Origin: Roseitranquillus sp963749675
Lineage (GTDB): Bacteria; Pseudomonadota; Alphaproteobacteria; Rhodobacterales; Rhodobacteraceae
Assembly (NCBI GenBank): GCA_963749675.1
Contig: CAVVNT010000010.1
Span: 496,001 to 560,000, forward strand
Direction of reading: 5' to 3'
Length of the DNA stretch: 64,000 nucleotides
Shown here: one piece after another, positions 40,580 to 49,703 of the stretch
How the letters are laid out: the number at the start of each line of letters is the position of its first letter
Numbering within the stretch: position 1 is the stretch's first letter
Made by a program: the position numbers and the translations under genes
The notes under the pieces: model-generated
Told to the model about the DNA's origin: nothing
Database searches by the model: none
Seen by the model: only the letters and a program-made list of their open reading frames with translations

Positions 40580-40637
40580 GCCCCGCGCCATTCGCGCCTG
40601 CCGATCCGCGCGAATGGCGGACCGCCGGCCGCACGGA

Positions 40638-41168
40638 ATGACGGGCACCTTCATCAGGCCACAAGTGCAGGCGTGGTTTCGACGCTGGCGCGAGACGCTC
40701 GCGGCCATCGCGGTCGCTTCGCTCGGCGCATGGTGGGCCTTCGCTTCGGCCGGTCTGCTTGCATGGATCGGCGGCGCACTCGCGCTTGGCGGTGTTGCGG
40801 TCGCGGGAGCGTCGTTCCAGCGCACCCGGTTCCGCTCCCACGGGGGCGGCGTTGGCGTCGTCCAGCTCGACGAGGGCCGGCTGACGTATTTCGGCCCGCT
40901 TACCGGAGGGTCGCTCGACCTGCGCGACATCACCGAAGTGGCACACGATCCGCAGGGTCGCCCGCCGCACTGGGTGCTGAGGTCTCCGGAGACGACGCTC
41001 GCCATACCCGTCGATGCCGAAGGGGCCGAGGCGTTGTTCGATGCGTTCTCGCAGCTGCCGGGCCTGGACTTGCGCGCGGTCACCAGTGTGAGAGACCGCC
41101 CGCGGGGCGGTGTGGCGGTTCTCTGGCGAAAGGATGGCCCGGCACCGTCGTCACGGCGATTGCGATAA
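40638..41168 (+). CDS. Membrane protein with two N-terminal transmembrane segments, unknown
   Basis: A 176-aa protein. Two hydrophobic stretches (LAAIAVASLGAWWAFASAG and LLAWIGGALALGGVAVAGA) near the N-terminus precede a cytoplasmic, mainly polar domain (GVVQLDEGRLTYFGPLTGG, WVLRSPETTLAIPVDAEG). The layout resembles bacterial PH-like membrane proteins, but I recognise no family firmly. The ATG at 40638 leaves a short N-terminal tail. It ends 3 bases from the convergent acetate kinase stop. Confidence 0.6.
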   Translation: MTGTFIRPQVQAWFRRWRETLAAIAVASLGAWWAFASAGLLAWIGGALALGGVAVAGASFQRTRFRSHGGGVGVVQLDEGRLTYFGPLTGGSLDLRDITEVAHDPQGRPPHWVLRSPETTLAIPVDAEGAEALFDAFSQLPGLDLRAVTSVRDRPRGGVAVLWRKDGPAPSSRRLR

Positions 41169-41171
41169 GGG

Positions 41172-42353
41172 TCAGGTTCCGTCCAGAAGCGCCATGGTGT
41201 GGCGCGCGATCATCAGCTCCTCGTCGGTTGGGATCATGTAGAGCGCGACCCGGCTTGCGTCGGTCGAGATGCGCATCGTGCCGGCCTCGTTCGCGGCCTC
41301 GTCCAGTTCGGCACCGAGCCAACCCATCCGTTCCGCGATGCGAGCGCGAATCACGGCGGCGTTCTCGCCGATGCCGGCGGTGAAGACGAAGGCGTCAAGC
41401 CCGCCTGCGGCCGCTGCGAGAAGACCTGCGTGCAGACCGCAGCGATGGACGAAATGCCTGATCGCGAGGGCGGCTTCGGGCCGGTCGCTCGCGAGCAGGT
41501 CCCGCATGTCGCTGGAGACCCCGGAAAGCCCCTTGAGCCCGGCATCGTGGTAGAGAAGGTCGGAGACGTCAGCCGGGCTCATGCCCATCTCCTCGATCAG
41601 GTGCAGCACGACGCCGGGGTCGAGCTGGCCCGGTCGCGTCCCCATCGGGATCCCGTCGAGGGCGGTGAACCCCATCGTCGTCTCGATGCTGCGGCTCTCC
41701 TTGAGCGCGCACATCGAGGCACCGCTGCCAAGGTGGGCCACGATTACCCGCGCCGCTGCGTGGTTCGGGGCGACGGTCCGCATCCGTTCGGCGATGAACT
41801 CGTAGGACAGCCCATGAAAACCGTAGCGCCGCACGCCCACGTCGAAGAAGCGCCGCGGCAGCGCGTAGCAGGCCTGCGCCTCGGGGTGGCCCGCATGAAA
41901 CGCGGTGTCGAAGCACGCCACCTGCGGCACCTCGGGGCTGATCTGCATCGCACGGCGGATCGGCGCGAGGTTGTTGGGTTGGTGCAGGGGCGCGAGGTCC
42001 TGGAAAGTCGCGAGGCGCTCCAGGACCTCCTCGTCGATGCGCACGGGGCGGGCGTAGTCCGGCCCGCCGTGGACGACCCGGTGGCCGACCGCGCGCACGC
42101 GAAACCCTTCGAGGCCGAGCAGCCAGTCCTCGCACGCTCCGATCGCAGTCGGCAGGTCAGGCACGTCACTCGCCGCATAGGTGCGATCGAGAAGCCGGGC
42201 GCCGCTGCCGTCGGCGGCCTCGAGGCGGGGCGCGACCCCGATCCCCGACATCTGGCCCTTGAGCCTGCGGAGGAGCGCACCTCCCTCGATGCCGAAAAGC
42301 TGGAACTTGAGGCTCGATGACCCTGCATTGATGACGAGGATCGCGTCGGTCAC
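41172..42353 (-). CDS. ackA: Acetate kinase
   Basis: Phosphorylates acetate with ATP, reversibly, in the cytoplasm. The 393-aa protein shows the phosphate loop ILVINAGSSSLKFQLF, RAVGHRVVHGG, ACFDTAFHAGHPEAQACYALP, RYGFHGLSYEF, VIVAHLGSGASMCA and FTAGIGENAAVIRARI. I chose the GTG at 42353 (VTDAILVINAG), which matches the family N-terminus; a TTG ten codons upstream at 42383 is possible. No phosphotransacetylase gene is next to it. It follows the oxidase/cytochrome operon on the same strand after a hairpin. Confidence 0.93.
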   Translation of the reverse strand: MTDAILVINAGSSSLKFQLFGIEGGALLRRLKGQMSGIGVAPRLEAADGSGARLLDRTYAASDVPDLPTAIGACEDWLLGLEGFRVRAVGHRVVHGGPDYARPVRIDEEVLERLATFQDLAPLHQPNNLAPIRRAMQISPEVPQVACFDTAFHAGHPEAQACYALPRRFFDVGVRRYGFHGLSYEFIAERMRTVAPNHAAARVIVAHLGSGASMCALKESRSIETTMGFTALDGIPMGTRPGQLDPGVVLHLIEEMGMSPADVSDLLYHDAGLKGLSGVSSDMRDLLASDRPEAALAIRHFVHRCGLHAGLLAAAAGGLDAFVFTAGIGENAAVIRARIAERMGWLGAELDEAANEAGTMRISTDASRVALYMIPTDEELMIARHTMALLDGT

Positions 42354-42434
42354 AGCGGCCACACGAGAAAGCGGTGTCCCCAATGGCCTTGCCTCATCAA
42401 CGCGTTCCCTCTCCAGACTTTCCGACCCTGAAGC

Positions 42435-42450
42435 CAGGGCTCGAGCCCTG
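42435..42450 (-). terminator. Hairpin between the cytochrome c gene and ackA
   Basis: A perfect palindrome, CAGGGC-TCGA-GCCCTG, lies 18 bases after the cytochrome c stop (minus strand) and before ackA. It may end the oxidase operon transcript; no T-tract is visible. Confidence 0.4.
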
Positions 42451-42467
42451 CAATGGCCGGACGGCCG

Positions 42468-43529
42468 CTATTTCGACGGGGTCAGCGAGGCGTAATAGGC
42501 CGCGAGCGCGAAGACGTCGGCATCTGTGAGATCCCGCGCGACGACGTGCATCAGGTTCGCCCGCTTGCCGCCGCCGCGTCGGCCGTCTCGCCACAGTCGC
42601 AACTGCCGCTCCAGATAGGCCCGGTGCTGGCCGGACAGAGACGGCGTCGCCTCGGCGGCGCGGGTCGGCTCCGGGCCATGGCAGGCGCGGCAGGCGGGCA
42701 CGTCGTCGTCGCCACTGGTCGCCGCCGCCAGAGCGGCGCCCGTCGCGATGAGGTCGGGGTCCGGCGAGCGGGCGGCGATGCCCGCCGCGCCGGCGCGCTG
42801 CACGGCGTAGTGCTCCGCGGCGCGCGCCAGCGCGGCGGGCGAGAGGCGGGACGCCGCGTGCTGCATGATCCCGCTCTGGCGCACGCCTTCGCGATAGGCC
42901 TCGAGGCTGGCCGCCAGGTAGGGTCGATCGAGTATGTCCAGCCGGGGCACGAAGGGGCCGAGTTCGCCGACGCCGTCCGCGCCGTGGCATCCGGCGCAAT
43001 AGGCGACGGCGCGGTCCTCGATCGGCAGCGCGGCCGTCAGCGCGGCGTATTCCCGATCGCTCATCGCCTCGACGTCCGAGAGGAATGCCACGACCGCCCA
43101 CACCTCGTCCGGCCGGTGTGCGGGCCAGCCCGGCATGCCGCTCATCTTCACGCCCTCGTAGACGATCCACTGCAGGTGCCGCGGCTCCCAGTGCTCGACG
43201 GCGTCCTCGATGTGCGGCGGTTCGGGCGTCATGGACCGCGCCGTCTGTGTCCGGACTTCGCCCGGGGCCGCGTGGCAGAAGCGGCACGCGGCGTCGAAAT
43301 GCAGCGCTCCCAGCGCGACGAGCGCCGGGTCGGAGATGTCGGGCACCTCGGACGGGGCCGGCGCCCTGAGCTTCACGGCGTTGCGGTAGGTCGTGTGCAG
43401 CACCCACGAGACGCCAGGCCAGTGTCCGGCCCGGGCCGAGACGTTGTAGAGCCCCAGCCCGACGACGGCCGCCGCGCCGAGCAGGCCGAGCAGCGCCAGG
43501 ACCGCCAGCGTCTTGAGAACCGTCCTCAT
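42468..43529 (-). CDS. Membrane-anchored three-heme cytochrome c
   Basis: A 353-aa protein with one N-terminal membrane anchor (VLKTLAVLALLGLLGAAAVVGLGL) and three heme c attachment sites: CRFCH at 82-86, CAGCH at 178-182 and CRACH at 280-284. Between the sites are SGMPGWPAHRPDEVWAVVAFL-type cytochrome c folds. It is the last gene of the oxidase operon, overlapping the CtaG-like gene by ATGA, and probably feeds electrons to the oxidase. The arrangement resembles alcohol-dehydrogenase-type triheme subunits, but no dehydrogenase is present. Confidence 0.88.
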   Translation of the reverse strand: MRTVLKTLAVLALLGLLGAAAVVGLGLYNVSARAGHWPGVSWVLHTTYRNAVKLRAPAPSEVPDISDPALVALGALHFDAACRFCHAAPGEVRTQTARSMTPEPPHIEDAVEHWEPRHLQWIVYEGVKMSGMPGWPAHRPDEVWAVVAFLSDVEAMSDREYAALTAALPIEDRAVAYCAGCHGADGVGELGPFVPRLDILDRPYLAASLEAYREGVRQSGIMQHAASRLSPAALARAAEHYAVQRAGAAGIAARSPDPDLIATGAALAAATSGDDDVPACRACHGPEPTRAAEATPSLSGQHRAYLERQLRLWRDGRRGGGKRANLMHVVARDLTDADVFALAAYYASLTPSK

Positions 43530-44095
43530 GCCGGCGCGTCCCGCAGAAGCGCCCGATGCACCAGCCACAGCCCGCCCGCCAGGTACACAGGCGTGCCGAT
43601 GCCGAGCATGAGCATACCGCCCAGCTGCTGGGCCCCGAGATCCGGCGCCGTCCCGCAGAGGTCGGCGTAGAGGTCGCGGGGCGCGAGGACGAGGATCGCG
43701 CCAAGGAGCGTCATGTGCATCGACGTCAGCAGCAGGCCGCCCGCCCCGGCGAGCGGTTGCCGCGCGCCGAACGCCCCGACCCAGACGAGAAGCCCGGCGA
43801 GGAGGAACGCCGCCTGCTCGGCCACGAACGCCGGCACCGTCAGGCGTGCCGCGGCGTGCAGTGCGGGCAGGTGCCATGCCCAGACCACGGCGAACTCCAC
43901 GGCCGCGGCGGCCAGCGGCGATATCGCCAGCGGTGCCAGAGCGCGCGGAAAGCCGATCGCCAGGAGCGGCGCGGCCACGGCGACAAGTCCCATGTGGCGC
44001 ACCATGTGCGCGGGAAAGTCGGCGGCCATCGCCTCGAGCGGCAGCAGCCAGAGCGCCGCCAGGAGCGCGAGGCCCGCAAGCCCGGCGGCCTTCAC
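43526..44095 (-). CDS. CtaG-like (caa3-type) cytochrome oxidase assembly membrane protein
   Basis: A 189-aa, highly hydrophobic protein with about five to six membrane helices. HMVRHMGLVAVAAPLLAIGFP and FAVVWAWHLPALHAAARL match the PF09678 CtaG family of Bacillus-type oxidase assembly proteins. SMHMTLLGAILVLAPRDLY is also typical. The GTG at 44095 overlaps the previous stop (GTGA). It probably helps copper or heme insertion into the oxidase encoded upstream. Confidence 0.83.
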   Translation of the reverse strand: MKAAGLAGLALLAALWLLPLEAMAADFPAHMVRHMGLVAVAAPLLAIGFPRALAPLAISPLAAAAVEFAVVWAWHLPALHAAARLTVPAFVAEQAAFLLAGLLVWVGAFGARQPLAGAGGLLLTSMHMTLLGAILVLAPRDLYADLCGTAPDLGAQQLGGMLMLGIGTPVYLAGGLWLVHRALLRDAPA

Positions 44096-44508
44096 CGGCA
44101 CGTTCCGATCAGCGCCACGGGAAGCGCGCTGTAGACGACCCCGACGAAGGAGATGATGGACAGAAGGAGTGCGGCGTGTCCAAGGAACTGGTGCCGGGGT
44201 TCCTCCTGCTCGACCAGATCCTCGAGCACCTGCCGTGGGCCGCGCCCGACGTCCGCGTCCCACTGGCGCATCGACCGCCATCCGAGCCAGGCGATGGCGG
44301 CGAGGACGCACGCGGTGGCGACGCCGAAGCCGATTCGAAAGCCCAGCATGCCGTCGCCGCCATGATTCCACTTGGCGCAGTAGACGGCGGTCGCGGCGTA
44401 GGACAGCGCGAAGTGGATCGCCCAGAGCGCCGGTGCCAGGGTGATGCGGATCAGGCTCTCGCTCTCTTCCGAGAACTCCCGCGGGTCATGCCCCTCACTC
44501 CTGGCCAT
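44092..44508 (-). CDS. Small membrane protein of the oxidase operon
   Basis: A 138-aa protein with an acidic N-terminus (MARSEGHDPREFSEESESL) and about three hydrophobic segments: TLAPALWAIHFALSYAATAVYC, GFRIGFGVATACVLAAIAWLGW and LLLSIISFVGVVYSALPVAL. It overlaps its neighbours on both sides by 4 bases, so it is translated with the oxidase. I recognise no named family; it takes the place occupied by CoxP or subunit IV-like proteins in other alternative oxidase operons. Confidence 0.7.
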   Translation of the reverse strand: MARSEGHDPREFSEESESLIRITLAPALWAIHFALSYAATAVYCAKWNHGGDGMLGFRIGFGVATACVLAAIAWLGWRSMRQWDADVGRGPRQVLEDLVEQEEPRHQFLGHAALLLSIISFVGVVYSALPVALIGTCR

Positions 44509-47099
44509 CAGAGCATCCTCGGGGCGATGCCCATGACCGCGCCGACGGCAAGGGCCGTCAGGCAGACGAAGTGCCAGAAGAGCGTGATGTTGCGCAGATC
44601 GGCGTCGTAGCGCGGCGTCATCCGGCCGGCGAGGCTGCCCGCGAGGCAGTAGAGCTGCATCACGATCCCGCCGCCGACATGCGCCACGATCCAGACCATC
44701 AGAGCCCACATCAGCGCCGGGTAGACATGGCTTGTCGGGTCGAGCGGCTGCACCGAAAGGATAAGCGTCGCGATCCCAATGGCGGCGGCGGCGGGCGCGC
44801 CGAGCAGGCAGGCGCGCGCGATCGCGATGCCGCCGCGGGCGTTCGTCTCGCGCGCGAGCACGGTCAGGCCCCAGGACGCCGCGAAACAGATCGTCGCCGC
44901 GGCCACGAGCCCGCCCGTCGCATGGACGGCGTCGGGTGGCGGGAAGGCCGGGCTCGATGTCCAGTAGAAGAAGAACCCGAAGATGAGGCTCGCCGACGCG
45001 GTGGCGTCGCCCAGCATCGTAATCCAGACGCCCCACCAGCCGACCGCGTTCGGGCCGGAGACGTAGCGTGGAAGTCGCAGCCCCAGACCGGCGTCGCCCA
45101 GATCCTCCTCCGGCACCTGCGACGTCGATGTCCAGAGCCAGTAGATCACGCAGGCGACCGCGAGGATGCCGCAGACGATGGCCGGCGGATAGAGGTGAAA
45201 CGTCGGGAAGATGAAGGCGCCGCCGGTGAAGATCGCGGCCCACAGGGTGATCCAGGCGGGCCCGGTGACGCGCAGGATCTGAATCGGGGTCGCGTCGATG
45301 ACGCTGGTCACGAGTGTCTCCCGTCGCTCGCCTTCGGCATCGGGCAGGTAGTAGCGTCCGGCATCCATACGCTCGACGATGCGCTCCTGTTGCCAGAGCG
45401 GATAGCGGGTGGTGATGTGGGGGATGGAGCGGACGCCCCACGCCTCCTCGGGGACGTCGTGGCTCCACTCCAGCGTGCCGGCCGTCCAGGGGTTGCGCGG
45501 GATCCTCTTCTGGTTGCGCTTGGGCCTCAGCAGGTCCCATGCGAAGATCAGGATGCCCGCGGCCACGACGAACGCGCCGACGGTGGAGATCATGTTCAGA
45601 GTGTTCCAGCCGAGGTCGTCCGGATAGGTGTAGACCCGTCGCGGCATGCCCCGCAGCCCCGTCAGGTGCATCGGCAGAAAGGTCACGTGGAAGCCGACGA
45701 AGGTCAGCCAGAAGCTGATCCGTCCCAGCCTCTCCGACATCAGCCGCTTGGTGAAGAAGGGGAAGAAATAGTAGATCCCGGCGATCACCGGAAAGATCAT
45801 CCCGCCAAAGAGCGTGTAGTGCAGGTGCGCTACGATGAAGTAGGTGTCGTGCACCTGCCAGTCCCATGGTGCGAGTGCGATCATGACGCCGGTCAGCCCG
45901 CCAGCCGTGAAGATGGCGATGGCGCCCGCAAGCCACAGCATCGGGATGCTCATAGTGACGCGGCCGACGATGAGCGTCGCTAGAAACGCGAAGAGCTGGA
46001 TGCCTGTCGGGATCACGACGGCCTCGGACGCGGCCGAGAAGAACCCCAAGGAAATCGCGGGCAGGCCGGTCGTGAACATGTGGTGGACCCACAGGCCGAA
46101 GGACAGAAATCCGGTGCCGACCGCGGAAAGCACGATCCACGAATATCCCACGATCGGCTGCTGCGCGACCGTCGGCACGACCATCGCCGCGATCGCGATC
46201 GAAGGCAGGAAGATGATGTAGACCTCCGGATGGCCGAAGATCCAGAAGAGGTGCTGCCACAGAAGCGGGTCGCCGCCCCGCGCGGGGTCGAAGAACGGCC
46301 AGTCGAACGAGCGCTCGAGCTCGAACAGGAAGTCGCCCGCGATGAGCGGCGGGAACGCGAAGAGGATCATGCCGCCGACCACCAGTACGTACCAGGCATA
46401 GAGCGGCATCAGGTTGACCCGCATCCCGGGCGGCCGGCACTTCAGCGTGCCGACGATGAGCTCCACCGCCGCGGCGATCGACGCCACCTCGATGAAGCTG
46501 AGACCGAGAAGCCAGATGTCCGAGCCGATGCCGAGCTCCTCGGTCGCGAGCGGCGGGTACATGAACCAGCCGGCCTTGGGTGAAGCATCGAACAGGACCG
46601 AGCCGAGGACGAACACGCCCCCGATGACGAAGCACCAGAAGCCATACGCCGAAAGGCGCGGGAACGGCATGTCGCGCGCGCCGAGAAACGCCGGCAGGAT
46701 CAGGATCGAGATCGCCTCGAACATCGGCACCGCGAAGAGGAACATCATCGCCGAGCCATGCATCGTGAAGAACTGGTTGAACCGGTCGGCGTCTAGGAAG
46801 TCGTTGCCCGGCACCGCAAGCTGCACCCGCATCAGCAGCGCGAGCACCCCGGCGCAGAGCATGAAGAAGAACGCGGTAAGCGAATACCACGCCCCGACCT
46901 CGGAGTTGTTCACCGCCGACCAGTAGCGCCAGCCCTGCGGCGTCTTCCACGCGGCGCGCAGGCGCGCCTTCTGCGCCTCCTGCAGCTCGCACGGGACCGG
47001 CTCGTCCAGCATCTCCGGCGTCGGCGGATAGGGGCCGCTCGGCGCGAGGTCTTCGGCGGTGGCGGCGCTCCGGACGCGTCCGGCGGTGGCGTCGGTCAT
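44508..47099 (-). CDS. Cytochrome c oxidase, fused subunits I and III
   Basis: 863 aa. Residues about 60-530 are subunit I: His114 and His427 (heme a), His290-Pro-Glu292-Val-Tyr294 (CuB and cross-linked Tyr), His339-His340 (CuB) and His425 (heme a3). Residues about 600-863 form a subunit III-like helical part. D-pathway Asp143 is kept (GARDMPFPR), but the Asn residues around it are not, and the K-pathway Lys is Gln368 (PTGIQ). The enzyme reduces oxygen to water at the inner membrane. It resembles CoxN-type alternative oxidases. ATGA overlaps link it to coxB and the 138-aa gene. Confidence 0.92.
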   Translation of the reverse strand: MTDATAGRVRSAATAEDLAPSGPYPPTPEMLDEPVPCELQEAQKARLRAAWKTPQGWRYWSAVNNSEVGAWYSLTAFFFMLCAGVLALLMRVQLAVPGNDFLDADRFNQFFTMHGSAMMFLFAVPMFEAISILILPAFLGARDMPFPRLSAYGFWCFVIGGVFVLGSVLFDASPKAGWFMYPPLATEELGIGSDIWLLGLSFIEVASIAAAVELIVGTLKCRPPGMRVNLMPLYAWYVLVVGGMILFAFPPLIAGDFLFELERSFDWPFFDPARGGDPLLWQHLFWIFGHPEVYIIFLPSIAIAAMVVPTVAQQPIVGYSWIVLSAVGTGFLSFGLWVHHMFTTGLPAISLGFFSAASEAVVIPTGIQLFAFLATLIVGRVTMSIPMLWLAGAIAIFTAGGLTGVMIALAPWDWQVHDTYFIVAHLHYTLFGGMIFPVIAGIYYFFPFFTKRLMSERLGRISFWLTFVGFHVTFLPMHLTGLRGMPRRVYTYPDDLGWNTLNMISTVGAFVVAAGILIFAWDLLRPKRNQKRIPRNPWTAGTLEWSHDVPEEAWGVRSIPHITTRYPLWQQERIVERMDAGRYYLPDAEGERRETLVTSVIDATPIQILRVTGPAWITLWAAIFTGGAFIFPTFHLYPPAIVCGILAVACVIYWLWTSTSQVPEEDLGDAGLGLRLPRYVSGPNAVGWWGVWITMLGDATASASLIFGFFFYWTSSPAFPPPDAVHATGGLVAAATICFAASWGLTVLARETNARGGIAIARACLLGAPAAAAIGIATLILSVQPLDPTSHVYPALMWALMVWIVAHVGGGIVMQLYCLAGSLAGRMTPRYDADLRNITLFWHFVCLTALAVGAVMGIAPRML

Positions 47100-48094
47100 C
47101 GCAGGCCCTTCAGGTAAGTGCCGAGGGCGGTCAGCTCGTCCTCCGGCAGGTGGTCGTAGGAGGGCATCTCGACGCTGGGCTTGATTGCTTGCGTCAGGCC
47201 GATCCAGTGCGCGAAGTCCTCGACCTCTGTGCCGAGGATGCCGGCGCCCAGCGAGTGCCGGCCGCCGACATCGGTGAGGTCGGGACCGACATTGCCCTGC
47301 GCCGGCGTGCCGCGGACCTTGTGGCAGGCGCCGCACCCCTCGCGGGAGAAGATCCCGGCGCCGCGCCGCGCCAGGTCGCCCTCCGGCGCCGGGGCGGGCT
47401 CCGCGAGGGCGGCGAGCCAGGTGTCGAACTCCCGCTGCGGCATCACTACGGCCTCGAAGGCCATGAGCGCGTGGCTCGCCCCACAGAACTCCGCGCACTG
47501 TCCGCGGTAGACGCCCGGCACATCGGGGGCCAAGGTCAAGCGTGTCTCGCGGCCCGGGAACATGTCCATCTTGCCGCCGAGCGAGGGCACCCAGAAGGAG
47601 TGGATGACGGTGTCGGAGGTCAGCACGATGTCGCTGCGCCGTCCCGCGGGCAGGCGCACCTCGTTGGCCGAGGTGATCGGCGCCTCGGCGCCCGCGGGCC
47701 AGTACTCGACCCGCCACCACCATTGCTCGCCGGTGACACGCACGACGAGGCCATCCCCGGGCGCGCGCTGCTCCGGCATCATCGACAGCCCGTAGCCGAG
47801 AAGAGTGGCAAGGACGACGGTTGGAAAAACGATACCGCCCACGATGATGAGCGTCTCGGCGAAGCGGCGCGACATCTGTCGCGGGTGGATTTGGGTGACG
47901 AAGAAGAACCCGCCATTGACCAGAAGCCACAACACGACCGCGGCTCCGAGCATCACCAGGAAGAGCGAGGCGAGCGACGCTGCCGGCTCGCCTGCAGGTG
48001 CGAGGACCGACTGCCGGCCGGAGCATCCCGCAACGGAGAATGACGCGAGGAGCGCGCCCGCCAAGGCCGAGCGGGTGCGCCGCCTTACCGGCAT
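47096..48094 (-). CDS. Cytochrome c oxidase subunit II with fused cytochrome c domain
   Basis: A 332-aa lipoprotein-like protein: signal with lipobox SVAGC (Cys24), two membrane helices (LFLVMLGAAVVLWLLVNGGFFF and LIIVGGIVFPTVVLATLLGYGL) and a CuA cupredoxin domain with GEQWWWRVEYWP, VIHSFWVPSLGGKMD and RGQCAEFCGASHALM. A C-terminal cytochrome c domain with CGACH makes it a caa3-type subunit II. First gene of the oxidase operon. The ATG at 48094 was chosen over one at 48121 because it places the signal peptide correctly. Confidence 0.92.
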   Translation of the reverse strand: MPVRRRTRSALAGALLASFSVAGCSGRQSVLAPAGEPAASLASLFLVMLGAAVVLWLLVNGGFFFVTQIHPRQMSRRFAETLIIVGGIVFPTVVLATLLGYGLSMMPEQRAPGDGLVVRVTGEQWWWRVEYWPAGAEAPITSANEVRLPAGRRSDIVLTSDTVIHSFWVPSLGGKMDMFPGRETRLTLAPDVPGVYRGQCAEFCGASHALMAFEAVVMPQREFDTWLAALAEPAPAPEGDLARRGAGIFSREGCGACHKVRGTPAQGNVGPDLTDVGGRHSLGAGILGTEVEDFAHWIGLTQAIKPSVEMPSYDHLPEDELTALGTYLKGLR

Positions 48095-48237
48095 GTCACC
48101 GTCATGCGCACGAGACAGCACGCCCGGCTGGAGTGACCGGCGGCCAGAGACTCGTTCCGATGGGCGCTTTAACCCGCACGGCAGCGTAACAGGCCGCGGC
48201 GAGAACGGGTTCCCGCCGGCCCGACGTTCCGAAGGGC

Positions 48238-48274
48238 GCGCGCCGGGCGGGGCATCGAGCCCCGCCCGGCGCGC
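48238..48274 (-). terminator. 15-bp perfect hairpin after guaD
   Basis: GCGCGCCGGGCGGGG at 48238-48252 pairs perfectly with 48260-48274 around the 7-base loop CATCGAG. It lies 28 bases downstream of the guaD stop on the minus strand and upstream of the coxB promoter region. It lacks a clear T-tract, as many hairpins in this GC-rich sequence do. A second imperfect hairpin lies just beyond (about 48197-48220). Confidence 0.65.
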
Positions 48275-48301
48275 GGCCGCCGCCGCCGCCGGGCCCTGCC
48301 T

Positions 48302-49579
48302 TCAACGGTGCACGCTGCGCCCGGCGATCCAGACCTCGCGGACGGCACGCTCGTCGCCCATCATGATCGTCGGAAAGATCGCCTCCCACGTGCTTTCGGC
48401 GCGGAGGGCGCGCTGGGCTATGGCTGGTGTCGACGCAAGGTCCCACACCACGATGTCGGCCATTCGGCCCGGGGCAAGCGCTCCGATCCGGTCGTGCATG
48501 CGAAGCGCGCGCGCGGAGCCCTCCGTCGCGAGCCACCACAGCGCGGCCGGGTGGATCGGCCGGCCCCGAAGCTGCCCGATCTCGTAGGCCGCGGCCATCG
48601 TGCGGAGCATCGAGAACGAGGAGCCGCCGCCGATATCGGTGGCGAGCCCGACCGTCACTCCCGCGTCGTGCAGGCCGATGTCGAACAGGCCGGAGCCGAT
48701 GAACGTGTTCGAGGTCGGACAGTGGATCACGGCCGCACCGCTATCTGCCAACCGCGCCCGCTCGCGCGCGGTCAGGTGGATCGCGTGGCCAAACATCGCG
48801 CCCGGTCCGAGAAGTCCCGCAGTCTCGTAGACGTCGAGATAGTCGCGCGCCCAAGGGAAAAGCTCGGCCACCCACGCCACCTCGCCGGTCTGCTCGGAGA
48901 GGTGGGTCTGCATCGGGCAGTCCCGATGCTCCGCCCAAAGCGCGCCCAGCGCCTCAAGCTGCTCCGCGGTCGAGGTCGGTGCGAACCGCGGCGTCACGGC
49001 ATAGATTGCGCGCCCTCTGCCGTGCCAGTGCTGCAGAAGCGCATTGCTCTCGTCGTAGGCCGATTGTGGCGTGTCGGTCAGTCCGTCGGGCCCGTTCCGG
49101 TCCATGCAGGTCCGGCCCGCTGCGACGGCCATGCCGCGGGTCGCCGCCGCCTCGAAGAAGGCGTCGACGCCGGCCATGTGGGTGGTGCAGAAGCTCGAGA
49201 CCGTCGTGGTGCCGTGGGCGAGCGCGAGGTCGAGGTACCGCCCCGCGACCTCGGCGGCATACGCCGGATCGCCGAACCGCATCTCCTCAGGGAAGGTGTA
49301 GGTGTTCAGCCACTCGATCAGCCGCTTTCCCCACGACGCGACGATCGCCGTCTGCGGGTAGTGCGCGTGCGCGTCGACGAGCCCCGCCGAAACCAGCGCC
49401 TCGCCGTGATCGACGACCGTGGCGGCTGGATGGCGATCGCGAAGGTCGCGCCCTCCCACCGCGGCGATGTGGTCGCCGCGGATCAGGATCGCCTCGTCGA
49501 AGCGCGAGGCGCCCGCCCCCTCGACCAGCGGGTCGCCGGTGAAGGAGAGGACCCGCCCAAGGATAAGTGTCTCGTCCAT
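48302..49579 (-). CDS. guaD: Guanine deaminase
   Basis: Converts guanine to xanthine in purine catabolism; a zinc amidohydrolase. The 425-aa protein has the metal HxH in VDAHAHYPQ, then the family-typical CMDRNGPDGLTDTPQ, QTHLSEQTGEVAWV (metal His), MFGHAIHL (His) and ATDIGGGSSFSML (Asp). Length and motif order match bacterial GuaD. ATG at 49579. It is followed by a strong hairpin and appears to be a single-gene unit; no other purine genes are nearby. Confidence 0.93.
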   Translation of the reverse strand: MDETLILGRVLSFTGDPLVEGAGASRFDEAILIRGDHIAAVGGRDLRDRHPAATVVDHGEALVSAGLVDAHAHYPQTAIVASWGKRLIEWLNTYTFPEEMRFGDPAYAAEVAGRYLDLALAHGTTTVSSFCTTHMAGVDAFFEAAATRGMAVAAGRTCMDRNGPDGLTDTPQSAYDESNALLQHWHGRGRAIYAVTPRFAPTSTAEQLEALGALWAEHRDCPMQTHLSEQTGEVAWVAELFPWARDYLDVYETAGLLGPGAMFGHAIHLTARERARLADSGAAVIHCPTSNTFIGSGLFDIGLHDAGVTVGLATDIGGGSSFSMLRTMAAAYEIGQLRGRPIHPAALWWLATEGSARALRMHDRIGALAPGRMADIVVWDLASTPAIAQRALRAESTWEAIFPTIMMGDERAVREVWIAGRSVHR

Positions 49580-49703
49580 CGCCCCTCGCGGATCGGACCG
49601 GCGACGACCCTAGGACGCCGGCCGATCGGGGTAAATCGCTGCGCGGCCCTGTCCGCGAGCGCTGTGCCGCCCTATGGTCGCCGCAACCGACAGGGGACCC
49701 AAG

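Noticed and set aside
44092..46992. Long minus-strand frame (966 codons) within the oxidase region
   Set aside because: Only its last 138 codons (from 44508) are a real gene; the rest is an alternate frame of the fused subunit I-III gene.
49580..49703. Mg-sensing riboswitch upstream of mgtE
   Set aside because: The 124-base leader shows no M-box-like conserved blocks.
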